This document shows positions 11,895-23,112 of a stretch of DNA of 64,000 bases, piece by piece. Position 1 is the first letter of the stretch, and every line of letters begins with the position of its first letter. The notes under the pieces were generated by a model. It ran no database searches, was not told the origin of the DNA, and saw only the letters and a program-made list of their open reading frames with translations. The DNA lies in assembly GCA_016165875.1 (NCBI GenBank), contig JABBOT010000080.1, forward strand, positions 9,096,172-9,160,171, in the 5' to 3' direction. Both the position numbers and the translations under genes were made by a program. The DNA comes from Acanthopleura granulata (taxonomy: Eukaryota > Mollusca > Polyplacophora > Chitonida > Chitonidae).

Positions 11895-12050
11895 TAGATT
11901 AGTATCTTCAAGAAATTAACATGGAGAGAATAATGAAAAAAAGAAATTCCATCTAAAGCCCAATAAAAATTTAAAGAGCAGGACCCTTTTTTGCAGGGTT
12001 GATGAGGTTACGTGCAACAAATATATTTTTAATGATGGCTGTGCAGTAGC
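11895..12050 (+). repeat. Dispersed repeat family E, copy 1 (BLOC1S4 3' region)
   Basis: Shares AAGAAATTAACATGG, CCAATAAAAATTT, AGCAGGACCC and ACATATTTTTAA-GGATG-type sequence in the same order as the copies at 14452-14640 (+) and about 61560-61760 (-). It has no coding potential or clear termini. Confidence 0.65.
11962..11967 (+). promoter_or_regulatory. AATAAA polyadenylation signal candidate of BLOC1S4
   Basis: Canonical hexamer 224 nt after the BLOC1S4 stop. It lies inside a dispersed repeat (family E) whose other copies carry AATAAAAG at the same place. Confidence 0.4.
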
Positions 12051-13107
12051 TTATGACATGGAGATTGACTTTGGGTTATTTTTGTTTTTGTGATACATCA
12101 ACGTTTTTGTATATTTACACATCCTGAATCCTGAATTATATCCTGAATTGGTGAAAATCATGCTTTTAAGGAAATTGTGTGTTTTAATTATCCGGCTGTA
12201 GCCTGTTGTCATCAAATTAAACTGACTTGTCAAACAAGAGAAATATTCTTGGATGCAGTGATGAACGATCAAACAGAAATGCTTTTAGAAAGCTTTGAAC
12301 TGGTTATTTGTACAAACCTACCTTCTTTGATAGAATTGGAGGACACTTTTTGGGGGTTATTGGCCTCTGCCAAATCAGTATAATATCATTGATTTCAATT
12401 AACATGTACCCCAGTTTTTTTTCCAGCCAGTTTCGTGATACAGAAAAGGTTTCCATCACTGACAGATTGAAGAGAATTGAGGGGCTGCATTTGTGACTCA
12501 GCAGTGTTGATTTGCAGGTTACAATGAAGAAGAGGTGCTGTTAAGTTTTATCCATATCAAATCATTATGGTGCTTAAGTTGCTTCCAGGCCTGACCTTGA
12601 CATATGGAAAGGGTCAAATGAAATATGTAGACCTGCGTGAAAAATCGAATTATTGTCAGTGATACATTGTATGAATTATAGGCTTGTGGTTGTAATATTG
12701 TCATTCAACAAATATGGGTTTTATAAAGAAATTATCACCATATTATTCTGAACTGTTGAATTAAAGGTTTTAGTCCAAAAACAATCACAGTTGGCGCATT
12801 AGCTTTGATTTAAATAATTGTTAAATTGATATTATAATACATATAGTCACATTGATTCGCATTGGCTTTATGCTGTTACCAGCTGAAAGTGTAGTGTGTA
12901 ATGTATTGTGCTACGGCTTTGTCCTCTATATGCCTAAGTGCTCCTTTTCAAGCAGCATTATGACCAATCAGTCATCAAGTCAATCAGTCATTTCGCCTAA
13001 TATTCTGTAAATGTAATGTGTACATGTATTTGTTCGTAAAAGACATCATTCTTTTATATTTTGTATGTAAATTTGGGCATTAAGATGTGTTTAAATTATT
13101 TGAATGG

Positions 13108-13330
13108 TATGGTGGCTCCGTTGGTTAGCGCGCAAGCGCAGCATAATGACCTAGAAACCTCCCTCCAATGCGGTCACTGTGAGTCTGGGAAGGTCTTCCA
13201 CCAACCTGCGGATGGTTGTGTGTTTACTCCCGGGCTCTGCCCGATTTCCTGTCGCCATAATGCTGGCAGCCGTCATATGAGTGAAATATTCTTGAGTACG
13301 GCGTAAAATACCAATGAAATAAATACATTG
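13108..13330 (+). mobile_element. SINE-A copy with internal deletion
   Basis: tRNA-like head (GGTGGCTCCGTTGGTTAGCG) and full tail are present. The segment between GTCACTGTGAG and GGAAGGTCT is deleted, removing the B-box. Confidence 0.85.
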
Positions 13331-13479
13331 AATGGTATGGAACATCTTATAGTAACGTATGAATGATACATTTTGTGCCTAGTAAATGTAAGCCATGTTT
13401 GCTGTGGGCTCGGTGCTATAAATAGAGATTCATTTCTAATGTCGTTTTGTGAGATGATTCAATTTCTGCAAGACGTAGG

Positions 13480-13610
13480 CGACAATGACACCAGCAACAA
13501 CTTCGAAGCACAAAGACATTTGATTGGATCGTTTCTTGTATCGCAGAACCAATGGGGTACCTTTTTTCGCGCAATGGCTACCTGGGGATTGTTCTTTTGC
13601 AACGCATAAT
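13480..13610 (+). repeat. Dispersed repeat family D fragment
   Basis: Contains TTTTTTCGCGCAATGGCTAC, similar to GCGCAATGGCGACTCGGGT at 19588 and to copies at 47695 (+) and 48440 (-). Confidence 0.4.
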
Positions 13611-14434
13611 AATACATGTAGGAAAACGAATGAACAACAGACCGAGTTGTTTAAAGTGACATGGTCGCTCAAATATTACGGATTTTAGGGTTATTACAGA
13701 CATGAGTATTATTTATTGTTCTCAAGAAGTGAAAGTTAAAGCTTTTCGTTAATCCCACCCCCAGCACTGCACGTTAATTGAATGTTTAAAAATAACCAAA
13801 AAGCTGAAAACTGAAAAGTTTGCCAGAATATTTAAGTGAGGGGCTGTCAATTCAGTGGAACTGGAGCATGCGCACAGCGCTCGGTAAACTCCATATGTAA
13901 ACAAACGTGGCTGATGGCAGGCGTAAGTTAAGGACTTACGACTCTAAGTGAGTAAGCAAATCTAGAACTGTAATGGTGGTCAGTTGTCGAAAAACTACAC
14001 TGCTCGATAGGTAGGTGCATATGTTGTTGTTGTTGTGGCGGCGTTACACCGTCGAACATGGCCCGCCTTTTGTGTTGAATTCGAATAACGACAGAATTTG
14101 TCCGGGCTCGTACAAGCTACGTAATCAGTGAATATTTTTTATTTCAACTTGACTGATTTAGTTTATAAACGAACTTCAAAACTTCGTTAAGACGTCGCAG
14201 TCAGAATTTGTTCAAAAAATCAAAATTTGGGCGACCATGTCTTTAAGGCGGGGAAGGCGGGTTTCTCATTTCAACTTTACACGACATTGCATCAGTGAAA
14301 AAGGAAGTACATGAACAGCAGTTGCTGTTTGCCACTTCTAGAGGTGGTCTTTGCTCTGTGTCATTGAGCAAACGCCTCATTGAAGTAAACTAACATTTTT
14401 ATGATTTCTTAATGTGTTAAAATAGGGCCGGTGG

Positions 14435-14640
14435 GAAGGGATTTTTTTTTTTATTTTTTTCTGGCTCTTGAAAAACATAGGGGTTTTAAAGAAATTAACA
14501 TGGTGCGGAAAAATGTAAAAAAAACTTTTGTCAAAATACCAATAAAAGTTTTGGAGTAGGACCTGTTTTTAAAGGATCAGTCGGGTTAAGACAAACGAAC
14601 ATATTTTTAAGGATGCTCTTGTGAGTGATTTCATGGTGTA
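14435..14640 (+). repeat. Dispersed repeat family E, copy 2
   Basis: CTGGCTCTTGAAAAACATAG, then AAGAAATTAACATGGTGCGG, CCAATAAAAGTTTTGGAGTA and ACATATTTTTAAGGATGCTC, collinear with the other copies. This is the most complete copy in the window. Confidence 0.7.
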
Positions 14641-17330
14641 TTTAGTTAATCCATGCTGTCGATTCCACTCTACTGTTTTAACTCTGCCTCTGCAAATATC
14701 CACCTGGGAGGCTTGACTGCGTGACTACCCTCTACACGGTGATGTGTTAACTAGCTTCACATAACAAATACCTGTAGTAATGACGAGAATTGTGATTTGG
14801 ACGACCTTGCGAATGTCGCATGAGATCAAGGATCGTGAATTTTTCTCTTAGAAAGTAGCCCACTGTGAAGCGTATTGGTGAAGGTTTACTTTCAAAAGAA
14901 TGTACATACCACTCTTTGATAAATCAACTTCCGTTCCTTTGGATTAATCGTACCTTCATTTATTTTCATTTCGAAACATGTTTTTTTTATTAGCAGCTTA
15001 AGCAAACCACATTTACTTCACTTGAGCTGGACAGACGTTATACCTTTGTCCTGAACATACCTCCATTTTCTAGCGCTGAATGTACTTCATTCTCCCACGA
15101 ATGTACAAGTTTTTCTTGCCTACCTCCACTTTCTAATTCTTGGTGCCTCAGCCTTTCATTTGCCCCTATACCGTCCTCAGTATCCATTGCGACAGAATTT
15201 GAATAAATGAATAGTCTGTCAGCTTTTGCCACTTTTTCGTCTAAACGATTTTACCTTGTATTGAGCGTTTATATACCTCGGGAGATTTCTGATTTGAAAA
15301 ACATTCATAGTGCCTCTGTAACAATTAGTCTGAAAAACCTATTGTGTCGTGACACAGAAAGCAAATATTGTAATGCCAAGACACCCGGATTCGGGAGGGG
15401 TATGTGTGCACTGTAAACAAATAATGAATAAAGTGTCTTAAAATCTTGAGATTTGTGTTATTGGATGATCATGGAGAGTGTCGCTTATACCAAGCACAAT
15501 CATGGTACCATTTTCTGTAATTTTTCGCCATATTTTTGGCCCAGAATTCTCGTCTTGTTTTAGTGCACAGTAACTAGTTGCCTTGAGTGATCCAACTCTC
15601 TCGCTGGCTGGTTTTGGGATTGCCTATGTCATGAAGTTTGACAGTGTGTGGACTGTTGGTATTTCCTGTGTCATGATGTGTCACATATATCTGACATTGT
15701 CCGAACCGGTGGTCCATTGGCTTTTTTTTACCTACATCGTGAAGGTTGGCAGTCCGCGTCTGCACATGGGTATCGATCGTGAACTTTATCAGCGTGCAGA
15801 TCAAATTTGTGTTATGAATACTAGAACCCCTCGGAAGGAAAATTTCACAGTTCACAGTTTCACAGTTTTCACAGTTTCGCCAATTTTCTAAATTTTTAAT
15901 TTCTTTTGCAGAAGTGGATAGTTTACTATTTAAACTAAAAGACAGTCCTACAGATTGCTAATATTCATCTTAGGTCGTCATGAGTGATCATTTAAACTTA
16001 ACACTTATTTTACTTGATATAACTTGTTATATGCCTTAAAGCTTGACCGGAATAAATTAATCGGGACTGGAATTAAATACCCGAATTAAAACTACTAAAG
16101 TAACACCATTGTATCTTCATTACATCACGTGAGGCACTCCTTGTATCGTTACGTGTTTATGACTCAGCCTTGATCCAACGGCTATGCGAAAGCATAATCG
16201 TTGATTATCGAATCAGATACTTGCCTGCTTAGGTTGGCAAAGAATTTATGCACGTAGTACATGTCAAACGTGTCAACCAAATGTACTGAAAGCTCTAAAA
16301 CACATGGCGGGGGAACATTACGAGTTGACTGAACTATGAAGATAGAACAGACCACCGTAATATCCGGCTCATGTAGTGTTCTGCGGCACGGTGTCGTTCA
16401 TAGAACATTAAAGTCTGCGTGGCTACGGGAGGGTTAATTCAGAGTACAAAGGTACAGCGGTCCAGTCTGGCTGTCTCTTTGTGATCCGAACTCTTGCCCA
16501 CAGGCTGACTTGTTGAAAGATTGAGAGGTTTCATCATATTCTATTTCCATGGTCGAACGCCCCAAGAAGTATTTTGATACCACGTCTTAATGTTATGACC
16601 ACAGGCCAGCATCTGTCGGTTTATCCCGGTTCTTTTCCCCTTCTGTAGACGTGTGGAAAGTTCTTGTGTTTCTAAGATTTTACCTGCCATTGGCCGCATT
16701 GCGCGGACACATGTTATTTCGTCTTTGCTGGATTGGATAATATATTTATATTGTATCAGCTGTCGAGTCGGGTGGATCGGTTATTTCTGCCTGTTGGATC
16801 AAGGCAGAAAACTTAGCTATTACAGGCGAAGTGTCTGGCGTGATAAAATGAAGATGCATCACTGAGAAGCGCTTTCTTTTGAAGCAGTGAAATATGTTAC
16901 AAATTTTGAATTAAGTTTTGAATCTTCACAACGAAAAGGACACAGAGAAGATGCTGGTTTAGCACCCATTTTGTTCAAATCAGCGATTAAGCAAGGTAAC
17001 AAGTTTGCTATGAGGTGCCAAAGACAACAGTCGTTAAAAGTATTACCCATTATACCATGGAAATTGCGTGATGAACTATGTGGAAGAATGGAATCCCGGT
17101 CATAGGAAGCCGTTTGCATCATCAGTGTCCAAACATTATTCTTTCCTTTCACAGTACGTCAGCTTTATACACACTACTGTCAGTTGAGAAAGCACTCTGG
17201 TAACATACATCTGAAGTGTATATGTATGCTGAAGATGCAGATTCATACATAGGCCTACATGTACGTTTGGTTTCGTTCTGTGAGTAAATATGGCTGAATC
17301 GTTGTGTGAATCCGCTTAATTGTGTATACC
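14640..17330. other. Intergenic DNA with no recognised gene
   Basis: Only short open frames without family signatures. A reverse frame at 15038-15232 is Glu/Gly-rich but matches nothing I know. Confidence 0.45.
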
Positions 17331-17332
17331 AC

Positions 17333-18375
17333 AACATCATAGGTTTTCTGGTTGAACTGGAACCCACACAGATGTCACCAGACACGATACACGTCACAGT
17401 ATACTGACACCAGGCAAATAGGTATATGTTCTTTCCTCTTACGCTGAATGGCGACCCACGCGTCGCATATGACACCAGGCACCACATCCAACAGTCAAGC
17501 GCTGTGTACTGATACACACCACTAATTAACATGTGCTTTCGTCTTAACCTGACGGCTCCCACGCTGGAGACACCAGACATGACACCCAAACCTGAAGCCT
17601 GGCCAATGAGTACATGTTCTTTCCGCTTACGCTGAACGGAAGCCCAGACCGACGACATCAGACAGGATACCTCACCCAGTCACTAGTATACTAACGCTTG
17701 GTCAACAAATACATGTTCTTTCCTCTTACGATGAACGACGACCCACGCCGATGTCACCACCGAGTCACACTATACTGACGACTGGCCAATAAGTACATGT
17801 TCTGTCCTCTTAGTTAAAAGACGACTTATGTCGATAACACCAGACATGACACCCGACTTAGTCTCAGTATACTAACGCCTGGGTAATAAGCACGGGTCAT
17901 TCACTCTTTCTTTACATGTTTTGTACATTTCCTTTTCCAGAAAGGACACCTCAACAAATCAACAAATCAAATCAAATACTTGACCCATCATTTTGCATTA
18001 TAATACCAATCACACCAGACGTGATGTTCAACCAATCACGGTACACTTAGGCCTGGCCAATAAGAACATGTCCTTTCCTCTTGTGTGGAATGGCGATCCG
18101 CGCCGATAACACCAGACACGACACCCCACCGTGTCACAAAGTAATGTACTAACCCTGAGCAGACAAGTACTTGACCCATCATTATGCATTATTATACAGA
18201 TGACACCAGACAGGACATCCCAACCGAAGTATATACTGGCCAACAAGTATACGTTCTTTCCTCTTTATTGAAATGGAACCCAGATGACACCAGACATGAC
18301 ACTCCATCCAGTTACAACTACTGTACTGACCCTGAATGGACGAGTACTTGGCCCATTTTCTTATGCTAGACCAGA
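17333..18375 (-). repeat. Degenerate minisatellite derived from the SINE-C core
   Basis: At least seven imperfect units anchored on ACATGTTCTTTCCTCTTACG-like sequence near 17421, 17529, 17612, 17712, 17797, 18066 and 18247. Between anchors recurs ACACCAGACATGACACCC, then CAGTATACTGACGCCTGGCC. That block is the reverse complement of the SINE-C core (GGCCCGGTGTCAGTATAATA…GGGTGTCATGTC). Unit length is about 83-118 bp with larger gaps. Open frames across it are meaningless. Confidence 0.75.
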
Positions 18376-19075
18376 AGCAAATAAGTACCAAAAATGTAGC
18401 TAATTGTGTAGTCTGAGGATTGTACCTGGGTTTTCAGTTCACGACAAGAATTGTGATCTGAATAAGTTTTATCTCTCATCTGTAAATTGCAGTATTTTGT
18501 ACAGAAGTCTGGTGAGATACTTACGTATGTTTCACATTCAAACTATCATTGCTTCTAGCACATAGTTCTGCTGACTATGGTTGAATACAATAATCGTTAT
18601 TCTTCGCTGAAACCATCTAGCGTTAAGCAACGCTGGTATTCCAAATGCACTGATCAGACCGATGTTATCTAGAATATTTTTAACACTGGAAACGCCAACC
18701 AAGAAAACTTTTGTATATTCCCCGAGACAAAATGTATTATTTAGATGACTAGCATTTGTTCACAAGATCCGTTCTTGTTCACTTGCTACGACTATTAGGC
18801 TCTTGACCAATGAGAGCACGTGCTTGAATCCAGCTCTCGCTATGTACAGAGAGCAGCTGCGAAGGCTAAACTACGTGTTCCATTTTCCATGTTAAAGAAT
18901 ATACAATTATTTGGTGAAGACTATTACAAATTTACATCTTATACCAGTTAATGGTACGTACATTTACTACTACCGGTACCACTCTGTGCACATCCGTTAC
19001 CCTATTGTCTGCTTCCGCAATACCTGTACCTGTTTCATCCGCCAATTCTTTCTTCCAGGGTCCACATTGTCGTTT

Positions 19076-19287
19076 TTAACCTCGAAACTTGTACGACGGA
19101 ACACCTTTTATCCCAAGGGCGGTAACTTTGAATATGGAACCAGCAAAAGGTTGATCTCTCATGAAATGCACTTCTGTAAGTCCGTATCGCCTGGATGTGA
19201 CGTACAACTCATCAAGGTTCTTCCCGCCAAAACAACACGACGTAATCAGCTTGGCCTGAGGAAACATCACTTCCTGGAGAACTTTTC
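19076..19287 (-). CDS. Regucalcin A exon 5
   Basis: Acceptor AATTGTAG before 19287; 212 nt to TAA (19078-19076). Encodes [20 protein letters not shown], the most conserved C-terminal block, and [10 protein letters not shown]. Confidence 0.93.
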
Positions 19288-22200
19288 CTACAATTGTTAA
19301 CAGCAGGAACAAAAATTATCCAAATTACATCAAGGAAGTCGAACCGTAAGTGAACAGTACGATCCTTCATTTCATTGGCGCCTAAAAGCCTTCATTTTTT
19401 CACATTCATGTATATGGCGCCGTTCAGGTCTGTGGATCGAGGAAACCGAAGTGTCAGAAGTAAACCACCGACAGCTGCAAGAACTGGAATCGAACTCTTG
19501 ACCTCATTCGTTAAGGCCTGACACTTTAATCATCCCAGCCGGTGAAGACGTCTCCTGGAGTAAGAATGCAATAGGTTAACACTTCCTGCGCAATGGCGAC
19601 TCGGGTCCAAGCCAGAATGACAACAGACCTTTCCGAACTGTCAATCAAACACACACATTTGACCAATCATAATCAGTAATCTTGCAAGCAGGTCAACCGG
19701 ATGTCTTAAAAAATGGTTACAACTGTTCCATCTTTCTCGGACGTCATGCGGTGACAATAGCTTTCAACGGGAATGGAACGAAAAGTAACGTTGTCATTAG
19801 AAAACGGTGGTGGCACAACGCATGTGGTGTATCTATCCATAGCCCTCCTGCAATGCACGAGAGGTACGTCACCAATTTGCCCACAACATGTCATCGCAAA
19901 CACAGGAATAAACAACAGATTACACAGCTTAAACCCGGGTTACTTTACGCGGGAAAACTTCTCCCTTATAAGAGACCATGACAATCCCTCACCTCTTCCC
20001 AATGAAGTGCATGTCCGTGCTACATACTTAATAATAATCATGCATATATCTTGCATTTAAACCTTAACAATGTTATCAGCTTAATGATCATTGTATAAGT
20101 CAGTAACCTTTAGTCAGAAGTGAAGTACACCCCTATTTAGAAGACATCAAATAAAATATAATTTAATAATTTAATTTAATCGCTTACAGACATATCGGTA
20201 TCATGCATATTTAAAACGTGCATTTTAAATACATAAGGCTAATAAAACCTGATTACTTGTTTCTTGTCATGGCAATTTTTCAGGAGGATGCGAGCGGCAT
20301 CCCAGTTTTCATTATTCGTTATTTATATTCTAGTTCCGGCCCAGGTATATTTACAGAAAAGGCTTTTAATTACAGTGCTACGAGGAAGGATGGTCAACCT
20401 CAAGAACTTACCCATTTGAATCAAGCGGAATTATTCGACGTTTCATTTGCAATAATTCACAATAAAGTCTATTAAATGGCAGTGGTCACATGTGTTCACA
20501 ACTTTTTCTGAACCTCCCCCAACGCGCCCACTTCAGATGAAATTATCACCCTTTATGTACTAAATGATTTAGTGTTACAGTTATGCATCCAAACAAGTTC
20601 TAGACCTTGGCCGAACAAAGCTATGACTGCTTATGACATTCATCGCAACCCTGATTCATCAGCCGAACTCAATAAAATCGTCGCAGATCTCCGAACTCAG
20701 AAGTAGATGGAACTGCTCTCGGTGAGGTTCACGCAAACTCACGTGTATTCAAAACTGACAAAAACCAAATTTTTGTATGCCCTTCTCCGTTTTATATCAT
20801 GAGAACTGAAGCCCAGCCTACAGACGACAATGAAAAGGTCATAGTTTTCAAGAATATTTTCGATGCCAGAACTCCGCTACATTTCAGGACCAAAAGTAGG
20901 TCACGAGATGTTTCAAAATGGCTGCCAAAGGTGAGCCTTTCGGAGTGGAGTGCAGACTTTGAGTTCGGAGATTTCTGCCCCGATTTTTTTGAGTTCGGTT
21001 CATGAACACGGGGTTGCGATGAATCAGAATGTCAATGTCAGAATATAACCCAGAGTTCAAATAGATGGACTATATCCTATGTAAGGGAACTCAGGCGCAC
21101 GGGTTAAAAAACCTTATTCTGTAAATGAAGTTGTGAGTTACTGAAAAACGGGTAAATAATTTTAAAAAATCGGAAATAATGACAAAATGATGCGCAGATA
21201 GTAAAAATGCATGCGAGCGGTGAAGGGAAACTAACAATAAAGTTTCACTGGCCAAACAAGTATATTTTAAGTGCTGGTTTCATCACTGCAATCCATGAAA
21301 GCGTCCTGTTCGACTCAAAAAACAGATACTTAAGGCATAATCGATCACTCAACAAGCAGACTGCCACTTCACTGGCAACTGTTCAATCAATTGTAGATCC
21401 TGTGCGTCTCTGTGGCTTGATCGTGTACTTTACTGTTTGCTACAGAGACACTGTTTGGCTAACTCAGATCAAGCATATTGTTTCGCTCGAAGTCCAGAAC
21501 ATTTTTTTCCAGCCTCCAAACGTAACAAATTCCACACACCTGTATTGATGCATATGTCGTCCAGACTCAGTACCAAGGACGCTGCCCTGACTGCTGTCAG
21601 TACAGAAATCCAGCCCAAAACAGTGACGGCAGTGTATAAATTATTATGCTGTGTCCGCCATCACTCTAGTGGCGACATCACAGGAGTAGCCTCCCTTGTA
21701 ACAAACCGGTGCATTCTGGTAATTTCCTAATGGTCGTGAACGGAGGATTATAAATACACCGATGGCGTTACTCGTTTGAACTGAATTCTTCCTACTCGGG
21801 TCCGTCAGGAACTTGGGCTTGCGACTGAGTCTGGACGAGATATACATCAATATAGGTGTGTGGAATTTCTTACGTTTGGAGGCTGGAAGAAAATGCTATG
21901 GACTTCGAGCGGAAAAATATGCTTCATCTGAATTAACCAAGCAGTGTCTGTGGCAAACGGTAAAGCACAGGGTCAGGCCACGCGCAGGGTCTAATCTACA
22001 CGGACTAGAGCTAGAACCTGGGCTTAAACTTTGTCACCACACTCAGGCTTGCCACAGTTTGGTTTGATCGTTTGATAGTACATGGAACTGTAACCAGAAA
22101 CCAAACATTCTAGTCATACTTAAAGCTGGAACCCAGCAGAACGTATACAGTGTTCTAATCATATTTAATACAGCAACAACCAATACCCGAACATCCTATT

Positions 22201-23030
22201 CATACTTACAGCTGGAGCCATCCAGAACATACAGCGCCTTCTAAGCCTACTTAATACGGTAACAATCAGGAACCAGCTTCATGACGGACACTTAAAGTAA
22301 GTAAGCCTTAAATACCATGGCAACGTATGTTATACAGATATGCAGTACACTTAGCCAAGTGCTACTTAGCACTAAGTATGCTGAAAGTGGCCCCAGAACC
22401 CGAGCATGACAGTAGAACCGAACACTGCAGAACCTACAGTGCTTTCGAATCTTACTTAATACAGCAACAACTAAAAACCGAACATTCTAATCGTACTTTA
22501 CAATACAGCTGGAACCAAGTAGAACTTCTACAGCGTTTCAGTCATACCTAATACTGCAGTAACCGACTTAGTCTTAACTGCTGATATTAATCCTGGACTT
22601 ATATTTGAATTTAAGTACTACTTTTTATTTTTGTTATGACGGTCTAGGACAACTCCTAACATTAAAGTAAAAATCCTTAAAGGGAGTCACAAGTTTAACA
22701 CATTAAACTGTTTTGAAGTTAAAACTAAATTTGACTTAAGCCTAAGACAGCTTTGTGATCCTGGGGTCACAACTCAAGCATTCTGGACACCCTTAATACA
22801 TCTGGAACCAGAACATGATCTTTTGCTTCTAACCACACTTAATACTACTAGAAACAGAACATGACCAAGTGTCCCAATCACACTTTATACAGCTCTCCTG
22901 TCAGAACCGAAGGTGTAAATCAGAACATACATCATACTAACTTTATTTAATTCAGTACTAGACCAGAAGAGAACATGGTCATTTAAACCGTAATTAATAA
23001 TACAGGTGTAGCCTGGGCCTGGGCGTTCTA

Positions 23031-23112
<82 letters not shown>

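Noticed and set aside
15038..15232. Possible small minus-strand coding exon rich in Glu and Gly
   Set aside because: No splice sites in a convincing frame and no family resemblance.
17149..17658. A 169-codon minus-strand open frame
   Set aside because: Most of it covers the SINE-C-derived minisatellite.
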